A stretch of 64,000 nt of DNA from Roseovarius sp. THAF9 (GTDB taxonomy: Bacteria > Pseudomonadota > Alphaproteobacteria > Rhodobacterales > Rhodobacteraceae): NCBI RefSeq assembly GCF_009363715.1, contig NZ_CP045404.1:402001-466000 (forward strand). The letters run 5' to 3'. Below the pieces are notes generated by a model that made no database searches, had not been told where the DNA came from, and worked only from the letters and a program-made list of their open reading frames with translations. How positions within the stretch are numbered: the first letter of the stretch is position 1; every line of letters begins with the position of its first letter. The position numbers and the translations under genes were made by a program. Shown here piece after piece: positions 18,385 to 26,489 of this stretch.

Positions 18385-19921
18385 AGCGGCGCACCGCGTC
18401 GCGGAATTCCGAGATGCGGAACGCGCCCAGAAGCTGGCCGAGGCCGAAATAGGCAAGGCTGCCAAGCCCGATCAGGATCAGCAGTGCCAGCCAGCGCCAG
18501 CCGCCCAGCCCGAAGAACGGCGTCATCAGCACTTGCAGCCCCCACAGGACGACGCCCAGCAGGACCGAGGCCAGCAGGATGCGCCAGATGCGGCGGCGGA
18601 AGCGGTCGTCGAAGCGCGCCACCTCGCCATAGCCCCGTGCACCGCGCAGCAGAAGCCAGACCATGACCCAGCCCGCCGCCGTGGCGGCGATGGCCGCGGC
18701 CCACCAGCCCACGACCTGTGCCAGCCCCACGGCCAGAACGGCATTCACCACCATGGCCACGAGGGCGTAGTGAAACGGTTTCTTCGTGTCCGACCGCGCG
18801 AAGAACAGCGGTTGCAGCACCTTTTGCAGCACGAAGGCGGGCAGGCCGAGGCCATAGATCATCACCGCGAGCGCGGTGGCGGCGGTGTCGTCGGCGTCGA
18901 ACTTGCCACGCTCGAACAGGACCGACACCAGCGGCAGGGGGATCACCATCAGCGCCACGGCACAGGGCACGGTCAGCGCCAATGAGATCTCGGCGGCGCG
19001 GGAATATGCGTGGCGGGCGCCCTCGTGATCCTCGGCCTTCAACCGGCGCGACAGGTCGGGCAGCAGGACGATGCCGACGGCGATGCCGACGACACCCAGG
19101 GGCAGCTGGTAGAGGCGGTCGGCGGCGTAGAGCCAGCTGACGGCGCTTTCGGTGCTGGAGGCGACGAGCTGACCCACCACGAGGTTGACCTGTACCACGC
19201 CGCCGGCAAGGGCCGCAGGCACGGCGACGCGCACCAGCTTGGACATCTCGGGCGTCCAGCGAGGGCGGGTGGGCCGTATTGCCATGCCTGCACGGTCGGC
19301 AGCGATCCAGACGAGCGCCAGTTGCGCCACGCCGGCGAAAGGGATCGTCCAGATCAGCGCGTCGGCCACGGGGCCGCCCATGTAATGTGTGATCGCCATG
19401 GCGCCGACCAGCAGAACGTTCAGGATGACGGGCGCAGCGGCGGCGGCGGCGAAGCGCCCGGCGGCGTTGAGAACGCCGGAAAACAAGGCCGCAAGCGAGA
19501 TGAAGAAGATGTAGGGAAAGGTGATGCGCGCGTAATCGACGGTGATGTCGAAGCGCGGATCGCCGTAGTATCCTTCGGCGGTGGCGTAGACCAGAACGGG
19601 CATGAAGATCATCGCCAGCGCGGTCAGGATCAGCAAAACGAAACTGAGGCCGGAAAGCGCCAGCCGGGCAAAGCCGATGGGGTCCTCGTCCGCCTCCAGC
19701 CGCTTGGAAAACATCGGGACAAACGCCGCGTTGAACGCGCCCTCGGCAAAGAAGCGGCGGAACATGTTGGGCAGGCGGAAGGCGGCGACATAGGCGTCCA
19801 TCAGCACGCCGGGGCCGATGAGGTTGGCGATGATGACGTCGCGCACGAAGCCCAGGATCCGGCTGGCCAGGGTCCAGACGCCCACGGTCAGGACGCCGGA
19901 GAGGAGGCGGATGGGTTTCAT
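18383..19921 (-). CDS. murJ: Lipid II flippase MurJ (MviN)
   Basis: A 512-residue inner-membrane protein of the MOP superfamily with about 13-14 membrane segments. The N-terminal signature TLASRILGFVRDVIIANLIG, followed by AFRLPNMFRRFFAEGAFNAAFVP, is diagnostic. MurJ flips lipid II for peptidoglycan synthesis. The start at 19921 matches the usual N-terminus (MKPIRLLSG). In Sinorhizobium meliloti glnD and mviN form an essential operon; here glnD is 3.8 kb upstream, separated by unrelated genes on both strands. Confidence 0.95.
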   Translation of the reverse strand: MKPIRLLSGVLTVGVWTLASRILGFVRDVIIANLIGPGVLMDAYVAAFRLPNMFRRFFAEGAFNAAFVPMFSKRLEADEDPIGFARLALSGLSFVLLILTALAMIFMPVLVYATAEGYYGDPRFDITVDYARITFPYIFFISLAALFSGVLNAAGRFAAAAAAPVILNVLLVGAMAITHYMGGPVADALIWTIPFAGVAQLALVWIAADRAGMAIRPTRPRWTPEMSKLVRVAVPAALAGGVVQVNLVVGQLVASSTESAVSWLYAADRLYQLPLGVVGIAVGIVLLPDLSRRLKAEDHEGARHAYSRAAEISLALTVPCAVALMVIPLPLVSVLFERGKFDADDTAATALAVMIYGLGLPAFVLQKVLQPLFFARSDTKKPFHYALVAMVVNAVLAVGLAQVVGWWAAAIAATAAGWVMVWLLLRGARGYGEVARFDDRFRRRIWRILLASVLLGVVLWGLQVLMTPFFGLGGWRWLALLILIGLGSLAYFGLGQLLGAFRISEFRDAVRR

Positions 19922-20218
19922 GTGCGGTGCCTGCGTCTGCCTTGTTTTCAAGAGCATTAGCCGATTGCCGGGGGCGGGGGAAGTGCGGGAATGCGTGCCT
20001 GTTGGCCGAATCGCAGATTAACGCCCTGTTTCCGCTGATTTCGCATGTCGGTATCGCGTCGGTATTCGGGTGGTTTTGCGACGGTGGAATTTTCGCGTGT
20101 CGTGGCGCGGGCATTCGTGACGTGACCGCGCGGTGCGTTTGCCGCGTATTGAGGTCTGGCGTCCCGCAACGAGGGTGATAGCGTCGGGCAACCCCACCCC
20201 GACCGGAAGGTGCCGCCG

Positions 20219-22297
20219 ATGACGACCTCGCCCTATGACATCCTGTTCGAACCGGTGCAGATCGGGCCCAAGACCACGCGCAACCGGTTCTACCAGGTGC
20301 CGCATTGCACCGGCATGGGCTTTCGCTATCCCCAGGCCGAGGCGGCGCACCGAGGCGTGAAGGCCGAGGGGGGCTGGGGCGTGGTCTCGACGCAAGAGAC
20401 CGAGATCCATCCCAGTTCCGACCTGACGCCGGCCAACGAGGGGCGGTTGTGGGATGACGGGGATATCCCGGCGCTGCAACTGATGGCGGAGGCCGTGCAG
20501 GCGCATGGTAGCCTCGCGGCGATCCAGCTGGCGCATAACGGGTTTCACGCCACCGGGCGGTATGCGCGGCAGCCGATCCTTGCGCCGTCCCCGACGCCCA
20601 GCGACTGGGGCGATCCGTGGCAGGCGCGGGGCATGGACAAGGCCGATATCAAGGCGTTCCGGCGCTGGCATGTGGACGCGGCAAAGCGGGCGAAACGGGC
20701 GGGGTTCGACATCATCTATGTCTATGCAGGGCATGACATGACGCTGCTGCAGCATTTCCTGCTGGCGCGGCACAATCACCGGAGCGACGAATATGGCGGC
20801 AGTTTCGAGAACCGGCTGCGGCTGTTCCGCGAGGTGCTGGCCGATACGAAGGAGGCCGTGGGCGACAGTTGTGCCATCGCGGTGCGACTGGCGGTGGACG
20901 AGTTGATGGGCGCGGACGGGCTGCGGCACGAGGTCGAGGGGCGCGACATCATCGCGGCGCTGGCCGAGGAGCCGGACCTGTGGGACGTCAACATCTCGGA
21001 CTGGTCGAATGACAGCCAGACGTCGCGCTTTGCCAAGGAAGGGTACCAGGAGCCTTACACGGCCTTTGTGAAATCCGTGACGACGAAGCCGGTGGTGGGT
21101 GTGGGCCGGTACACTTCGCCCGACACGATGGTGCGGCTGGTGAAATCGGGACATCTGGATTTGATTGGCGCGGCGCGGCCGTCGATTGCCGACCCGTTCC
21201 TGCCGAACAAGATCCGGGACGGGCGGCTGGAGGAGATCCGCGAGTGTATCGGGTGCAATATCTGCGTGTCGGGCGATCAGCTGTTGATGCCGATGCGCTG
21301 CACGCAGAACCCGACGGTGGGCGAGGAATGGCGGCGCGGCTGGCACCCGGAGGTGATGACCGGCGACAAGGTTGCGTCGGAGCGGTTCCTGATCGTGGGC
21401 GGCGGACCTGCGGGCATGGAGGCGGCGCGCGGGCTGGTTCAGGCGGGCCACGAGGCGGTGTTGGCCGAGGCCAGTGACGCCTGGGGCGGGCGTGTGGCCA
21501 TCGAAAGCGCCTTGCCGGGGCTGGCGGAATGGGGTCGAGTGCGGGACTGGCGGCTGTGGCAGTTGCAGCAGAAGGATGCGGCCGATCTCTACCTGCAAAG
21601 CCGGCTGAGCGCGTCGGATATTTTGGACTACGGGATCGGGCGGGTGGTGCTGGCCACCGGGGCCAGCTGGCGGCTGGATGGCGTGGGGCGCACGCACCGC
21701 CTGTCGGTCGCGGCGTTCGGGGCCTTGCCGGTGCTGTCGCCCGAAAGTGCTATGCAGGGCGGGCTGGAGCAGGACGGGGCCACGGGGCCGATCGTGATCT
21801 ATGACGATGACGGGTATTACCTTGGCAACGTGCTGGCCGAGCTTGCCGTGCAGACGGGCCGCGAGGTGGTCTTCGTGACGCCCGAAGCGGTTGTGGCGCC
21901 GTGGACGACGAACACGCTGGAGCAGGAGCGCATCCAGGCGCGGTTGATCGAGCTGGGGGTGACGATCATTGCGCTGCACAAGGTGGCGGAGGGCGACGGC
22001 AGCACGCTGGAACTGGCCTGCGTCTACTCGGATGCGCGGCGGCAGATCCCCTGCGCCACGCTGGTGCCGGTGACGTCGCGGGTGCCGAACGATGCGCTTT
22101 GGACCAATCTTAAGGAGCACGAGGCCGACTGGGATGCGGCGGGGATCAAGGCGGTGACGCGGATCGGGGACTGCTATTGCCCGGGCACCATCGCGGCGGC
22201 GGTGCATGCGGGGCATGACTTTGCCCGGACAGTCACCGGCGCGCAGATCGACCCGCCACGGCGGGGCGAGCGGGTGGATTTGCCGCCGGAGGGGTGA
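20219..22297 (+). CDS. Trimethylamine/histamine dehydrogenase-like iron-sulfur flavoprotein
   Basis: A 692-residue protein colinear with trimethylamine dehydrogenase: DILFEPVQIGPKTTRNRFYQVPHC contributes the Cys that covalently binds FMN, YVYAGH keeps the Tyr and His of the active site, DWSND keeps a Trp and the base Asp, CIGCNIC plus RCTQNP holds the 4Fe-4S cluster, and the C-terminal half has a dinucleotide motif (FLIVGGGPAGMEAARG). Two of the three aromatic residues that bind trimethylamine are replaced (Tyr to Glu, Trp to Asp), closer to histamine dehydrogenase, so another amine is the likely substrate. ATG 20219 has GGAAGG at 8 bases. Confidence 0.85.
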   Translation: MTTSPYDILFEPVQIGPKTTRNRFYQVPHCTGMGFRYPQAEAAHRGVKAEGGWGVVSTQETEIHPSSDLTPANEGRLWDDGDIPALQLMAEAVQAHGSLAAIQLAHNGFHATGRYARQPILAPSPTPSDWGDPWQARGMDKADIKAFRRWHVDAAKRAKRAGFDIIYVYAGHDMTLLQHFLLARHNHRSDEYGGSFENRLRLFREVLADTKEAVGDSCAIAVRLAVDELMGADGLRHEVEGRDIIAALAEEPDLWDVNISDWSNDSQTSRFAKEGYQEPYTAFVKSVTTKPVVGVGRYTSPDTMVRLVKSGHLDLIGAARPSIADPFLPNKIRDGRLEEIRECIGCNICVSGDQLLMPMRCTQNPTVGEEWRRGWHPEVMTGDKVASERFLIVGGGPAGMEAARGLVQAGHEAVLAEASDAWGGRVAIESALPGLAEWGRVRDWRLWQLQQKDAADLYLQSRLSASDILDYGIGRVVLATGASWRLDGVGRTHRLSVAAFGALPVLSPESAMQGGLEQDGATGPIVIYDDDGYYLGNVLAELAVQTGREVVFVTPEAVVAPWTTNTLEQERIQARLIELGVTIIALHKVAEGDGSTLELACVYSDARRQIPCATLVPVTSRVPNDALWTNLKEHEADWDAAGIKAVTRIGDCYCPGTIAAAVHAGHDFARTVTGAQIDPPRRGERVDLPPEG

Positions 22298-22308
22298 CGT
22301 GGCGCGGA

Positions 22309-22376
22309 CCGGAATTTTCGAAAATTCCGGGTGTGAAAATACGTATTTCCACAGCCATTTCCTGTGCAGGAAATGG
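22309..22376. repeat. Cluster of three adjacent palindromes
   Basis: A perfect 22-bp palindrome (22309-22330, centre TTCGAA), a 20-bp near-perfect one (22333-22352, centre TACGTA, one mismatch) and a stem CCATTTCCTG-TG-CAGGAAATGG (22355-22376) follow one another directly after the flavoprotein stop. Together they may terminate the gene, or mark a repeat element boundary. Confidence 0.7.
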
Positions 22377-22711
22377 GGCCCGCGAGACCCTGCAATGGAC
22401 TTGGAGTGCAGTGACCGCTTCGAGCTCTTGTGAGACATCGGTGCTGAGCACCCAGCCGATTAACAGCCGCGAAGCGGCCCGGCCATCGTCAGCCCCTCCC
22501 TCGGGCTGGCGACTTGGCTGAGGCTGGGCGCAACGATCATTCCGAGGATGTATCTGGCAGGCATTAAGCGCTTCAGAATTGCCGTCGGAACGCCACCCCA
22601 GGGGCTGAAGAAGGCCTCCGTCGTGAACGGAAGCAAAGTCCGCATTGGCGACCTTCAGGCAGCTCGCGACGAAGGACCGGATCGAGCCGTCGCCGCGCAT
22701 TCGGCGCGGCC
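22377..22711. other. Non-coding stretch with no recognisable gene
   Basis: About 335 bases without a convincing gene. Open frames on both strands lack a ribosome site and protein-like composition. The lower order of codon bias compared with neighbours suggests decayed or accessory DNA. Confidence 0.5.
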
Positions 22712-23215
22712 TCAGGTCTCAGTCGGTTCAGTGACGTCCCTGTCACGCTCCCACCCTTCATGTTGCAGGGTTATGCGTTCGATCGCGGCCATGGCCTCGC
22801 CTTGGCTGTCCAACTCGGGGAGTGCCTCGTAGTCCGATACCCAAGCGCGGAAAACGTTGTAGCGAATGACGAGCTGTCCGGAGAGATTGTAGAGCTCGAC
22901 CTGGATATCCTTGCGCATGTCCTTGAGCGAGACTGCCGCATCACCTTGCAGGGTGAAGACCTGATTGGCCCAATCCTCGAACGCGGTGTCGTGCGTGATG
23001 CCGCGCTCCAGCGTGATGGGTTCATAAGCGGTTTTGCCGGGGGAGCGGAGGGGGCGGCTGAGGGCGCCGCCTTCGCGGAGACTGAGAACCTCGGTCGAGC
23101 GTTTGAGCGCACTGACCTTGCTGACACCTGCAACGAAACGGCCATCCCATTTTACACGGAACTTGAAGTTTTTGTAGGGGTCGAGGCGATGAGTGTTGAC
23201 GGGAAACTGGGCCAT
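22712..23215 (-). CDS. Orphan T4 gp19-like tail tube protein
   Basis: A 167-residue protein of the gp19-type phage tail region family, also used as the inner tube of contractile injection systems. The typical progression is visible: DPYKNFKFRVKWDG near the start, AGVSKVSALKRSTEVLSLREGG, then YEPITLERGITHD, a central amphipathic DAAVSLKDMRKDIQVELYN, and ERITLQHEGW at the end. CAGGAG supports the start at 23215. No sheath, baseplate, spike, ATPase or lysis gene is nearby, so it is an orphan. It sits in the accessory segment between murJ and glnD. Confidence 0.85.
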   Translation of the reverse strand: MAQFPVNTHRLDPYKNFKFRVKWDGRFVAGVSKVSALKRSTEVLSLREGGALSRPLRSPGKTAYEPITLERGITHDTAFEDWANQVFTLQGDAAVSLKDMRKDIQVELYNLSGQLVIRYNVFRAWVSDYEALPELDSQGEAMAAIERITLQHEGWERDRDVTEPTET

Positions 23216-23411
23216 GAAATGTCTCCTGAGAATAGGGGTAGGATATGAGTAAAAACGCCGAATTGCCAGAAACGAAGTCGAGGGCTGAACACGTCGGCCG
23301 GCGCTCGCCATTCAAGTGCTTTCGGGAAGGTGGCAACCCGAAGCAGACGTTGGTGCCGTCGCAGAGAAACTACGCTTCGTTGCGCATGGCGGACGGTCGA
23401 AAGACAGCGCC
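23216..23411. other. Non-coding stretch upstream of the tail tube gene
   Basis: Contains the ribosome site and probably the promoter of the tail-tube gene. No gene-like frame was found. It runs into the MITE-like repeat at 23412. Confidence 0.4.
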
Positions 23412-23585
23412 CCGCGCGGGATCGAGGCGCGGCTTGCCGCGCCGCCGCGCATCGCCGGGCCGCACCCACGGCACGGCGATTTGGTGAGGCCGGGTGCTTG
23501 GCTCGAAAGTCTTTCGGATTTGGCAGGGATAAAGTGCTGTAGAACAACTGCAGGATCGCCGCGTCGCGGCCCTTCGATGCGCGGC
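23412..23585. repeat. MITE-like inverted-repeat element, copy 1
   Basis: Shares ordered identical blocks with 41513-41722: CCGCGCGGGATC at the left, a 23-base block containing GCGCATCGCCGGGCC (23441-23463), ACGGCACGGCGATTTGGT (23468-23485) and ATAAAGTGCT (23529-23538). Left arm 23444-23463 and right arm 23566-23585 are inverted repeats (18 of 20 pairing). No transposase is encoded. Confidence 0.75.
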
Positions 23586-23701
23586 CCCTATCACCCCACC
23601 GTCCGCTTCGTCCGCACAACCGCCATTCGTCGCACCTTATTCAAGACAAGGGCCTGCAGTTTCACGCCCGCTTTCAGCGCAGCAGACGCCCGCGCCTCGC
23701 C
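23586..23701. other. Non-coding stretch downstream of glnD
   Basis: About 115 bases between the repeat element and the glnD stop codon. No terminator with a T-run and no gene was recognised. Confidence 0.4.
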
Positions 23702-26467
23702 TCAGCTGATCGCCTGTTCGACGCCGTCCGAGATCGCCTCGCGCAGCTTGCGTTCCAGCGCCCGCTGCTTGGCGGGGGAATAGAATTTCAGGCCGAACAT
23801 GTCCTTGACGTAGAACGTGTCGACCACCTGTTCGCCATAGGTCGCGATGACGGCGGAATTGATGTAGACGTTGCCGTTGCTGAGCGTGCGCGTCAGGTCA
23901 TAGAGCAGGCCGGGGCGGTCGCGGGTGTCGACCTCGATGATCGTGTAGATTTCCGAGCCTTCGTTGTCGAAGGTGATATGGGTGGGCACGCGGAAGGCGC
24001 GTTCGCGTTTCTTGATCTTGTCGCGCGATTGCATCGCGTCGCCGGTGATGACCTCGCCCCCGAGGGTCTTGTGGATCATCTGGGTCAGGCGCGGCAGGCG
24101 GTCGGCCTCGTAGGGGCTGCCGTCGGAATCCTGGATCCAGAACGCCGCCGTGGCATAGCCGTCCTTGGTGGTATAGGTGCGGGCGTCGACCACGTTGGCG
24201 CCCACCAGCGCCAGCGCGCCGCACATGCGGCTGAAGATGCCGGGGTGGTCGGCCAGCGCAAAGCACACGCGGGTGGCGTCGCGGTCCTCGTCCGGGGTGA
24301 GCTGGATGCGCACCTCGTTCTCGGAAATGCCGCGCAGCAGGAGGGCGAAATCCTCGTGCGCGGTGACGTGCAGGCCCTGCCAGTAGGGCGGGTAGTGGCG
24401 CTCCAGCTCGGTCTTGAGGGCCTTCGCGTCCCAGTCGGTGAGCGCCTCGCGCAGGTTGCGCTTGGCGTCGGTGCCGCGCTGTTCGCGGTTGAGCGCTTCG
24501 AGCCCGCCTTCCATGGCGCGGCGCGTCTGGCGGTAGAGCGCGCGGATGAGCGAGGCCTTCCAGTTGTTCCACGTGTTCGGCCCTACGCCGCGAATGTCGC
24601 AGACGGTCAGCACGCAGAGAAGGTCGAGCCGTTCGCGGGTCTGCACCGCCTTGGCGAAATCGCGCACGGTGCGCGGGTCGGCGATGTCGCGTTTCTGGGC
24701 CATGTCGGACATCAGCAGGTGATAGCGCACCAGCCATTCGACCGTGTCGACCTCCTTGGGTTTCAGCCCCAGCCGGGGGGCCACCTTGCGGGCGATCCGG
24801 GCGCCGAGAATGGAATGATCCTCGTCCCGGCCCTTGCCGATGTCGTGCAGCAGCATGGCGACGTAGAGCACCTTGCGGTTCACGCCGGCGTCGAGGATCG
24901 AGGACGCGATGGGCAGGTCCTCGGTCAGTTCCTTCCGCTCGATCTTGGAAAGCTGGCTGACGCACTGGATGGTGTGCTCGTCCACCGTGTAGCTGTGATA
25001 CATGTTGAACTGCATCATGGCCCTGATCGGCTCGAATTCGGGGATGAAGGCCGACAGCACGCCAAGCTCGTTCATACGGCGCAGCGCCCGTTCGGGATTG
25101 CCGTGCTTCAGCAGCAGGCCGAGGAAGAGCTTGCGGGCCTCGGGGCTTTCCCGGAAGCCGTCGGTGATGAGGTCGAGATTGGCGGTGACAAGCCGCATCG
25201 CGTCCGGGTGGATCAGCAGGCCGGTGCGCAGGCCTTCCTCGAACACGCGCAAAAGGTTGAGCGGGTCCGACAGGAAGTCCGCCTCATCCACGATGGCCAG
25301 GCGACCGTGGACCTCCTTGTAGCCGGTCTTGAGCTTGCGCTTGCGGGTGAAAAGGCGTTGCAGGAGCGGTTCGGATTTCACATGGGCCGCTTCCAGCTTG
25401 GTCAGGAAGATGCGGGTCAAATCGCCGACGGCGGTGGCGTGGCGGAAATACTCCTGCATGAACACCTCGACCGCGCGGCGCCCGGCGCGGTCCTTGTAGC
25501 CCATGCGCTCGGCCACCTCGACCTGAAGGTCGAAGGTCAGTTGTTCGGTCGCGCGGTTGGTGACGAGGTGCAGGTGACAGCGGGTGGCCCAGAGGAAGTT
25601 CTCGGCCTTGAGGAAGGTTTCGAACTCGTCCTCCATGAAAAGACCGTGATCCACGAGGTCGGACGCCTTGTCGACGTGGTAGAGGTACTTGGAAATCCAG
25701 AACAGCGATTGCAGGTCGCGCAGGCCGCCCTTGCCCTCTTTGACGTTGGGCTCGACCATGTAACGTTCGCCCTGCTTTTCGTGGCGGGCGTCGCGCTCTT
25801 CCAGCTTGGCCTCGACGAATTCGCGTTCGGTCCCCTTGAAGAGATCGTTGCGCAGGCGGTGGTCTAGATCGCCCGCCAGCCTATCGTCGCCGTAAAGCAG
25901 ACGCTTTTCCAGCAGCGTGGTGCGGATGGTGAAATCGTCGGTGCCGAGGCGGATGCATTCGCGGATCGTGCGGCTGGCATGACCGACCTTCAGCTTGAGG
26001 TCCCACAGCATGTAGAGCGTGCTTTCGATCACGCTCTCGGCCCAAGCGGTCATCTTGTAGGGCGTCAGAAAGAGCAGGTCGACGTCCGAGAAGGGGGCCA
26101 TTTCGCCCCGGCCATAGCCACCCACGGCAAAGACCGTCAGGCGCTCGGATTCGGTGGGGTTTGGCAGGGGGTGCAGGTGGCGGCTGGCCACTTGCAGGGC
26201 GGTCATCACGGCGCAGTCGGTCAGCCAGGTGTAGGCGCGCGTCGCCTCGCGCGCGGCGAAGGGCGTCTGCAGAAGCGCCTCGGCGATGGCCGCATAGCCC
26301 TCTGTCATCGCCTCGCGTGTCGCGGTCACCGTCTCGCGGCGCAGGGCTGCGGTGTCCGACGGGTCGGCCTCGCGCACGGCGTCGATGCGGGCCTGCACGG
26401 CGTCCTGGTTGAAAATGACCTCGGCCGGACAGATCAGCGCGTCCGGCGGCGTCAGCGTGTCTTTCAT
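23702..26467 (-). CDS. glnD: [Protein-PII] uridylyltransferase/uridylyl-removing enzyme
   Basis: A 921-residue GlnD with the full domain order: nucleotidyltransferase (GGYGRGEMAPFSDVDLLF, with the catalytic DVD), helical linker, HD domain (LLHDIGKGRDEDHS) and two C-terminal ACT domains. It uridylylates PII proteins when glutamine is low and removes the group when it is high. The start at 26467 gives MKDTLTPPDAL; the frame upstream overlaps the lipoprotein gene end and is not conserved. The lipoprotein gene lies 22 bp upstream on the same strand. Confidence 0.96.
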   Translation of the reverse strand: MKDTLTPPDALICPAEVIFNQDAVQARIDAVREADPSDTAALRRETVTATREAMTEGYAAIAEALLQTPFAAREATRAYTWLTDCAVMTALQVASRHLHPLPNPTESERLTVFAVGGYGRGEMAPFSDVDLLFLTPYKMTAWAESVIESTLYMLWDLKLKVGHASRTIRECIRLGTDDFTIRTTLLEKRLLYGDDRLAGDLDHRLRNDLFKGTEREFVEAKLEERDARHEKQGERYMVEPNVKEGKGGLRDLQSLFWISKYLYHVDKASDLVDHGLFMEDEFETFLKAENFLWATRCHLHLVTNRATEQLTFDLQVEVAERMGYKDRAGRRAVEVFMQEYFRHATAVGDLTRIFLTKLEAAHVKSEPLLQRLFTRKRKLKTGYKEVHGRLAIVDEADFLSDPLNLLRVFEEGLRTGLLIHPDAMRLVTANLDLITDGFRESPEARKLFLGLLLKHGNPERALRRMNELGVLSAFIPEFEPIRAMMQFNMYHSYTVDEHTIQCVSQLSKIERKELTEDLPIASSILDAGVNRKVLYVAMLLHDIGKGRDEDHSILGARIARKVAPRLGLKPKEVDTVEWLVRYHLLMSDMAQKRDIADPRTVRDFAKAVQTRERLDLLCVLTVCDIRGVGPNTWNNWKASLIRALYRQTRRAMEGGLEALNREQRGTDAKRNLREALTDWDAKALKTELERHYPPYWQGLHVTAHEDFALLLRGISENEVRIQLTPDEDRDATRVCFALADHPGIFSRMCGALALVGANVVDARTYTTKDGYATAAFWIQDSDGSPYEADRLPRLTQMIHKTLGGEVITGDAMQSRDKIKKRERAFRVPTHITFDNEGSEIYTIIEVDTRDRPGLLYDLTRTLSNGNVYINSAVIATYGEQVVDTFYVKDMFGLKFYSPAKQRALERKLREAISDGVEQAIS

Positions 26468-26489
26468 GGCGTGGGCCGGCGGCGCGGGA

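Noticed and set aside
20018..22438. Very long open frame opposite the TMADH-like gene (over 800 codons)
   Set aside because: Antisense shadow. The plus strand matches trimethylamine dehydrogenase along its whole length; the antisense product has no recognisable domain.
22233..22700. 155-codon minus-strand frame in the gene-free stretch after the flavoprotein
   Set aside because: It crosses the palindrome cluster and the end of the flavoprotein gene, lacks a ribosome site and has no known domain.
23316..23783. Plus-strand frame across the MITE-like element
   Set aside because: Composed mostly of repeat sequence and running into the end of glnD; the second copy of the repeat does not keep the frame.
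23978..25867. Long plus-strand frame inside glnD
   Set aside because: Shadow of glnD, which has all catalytic motifs on the minus strand.
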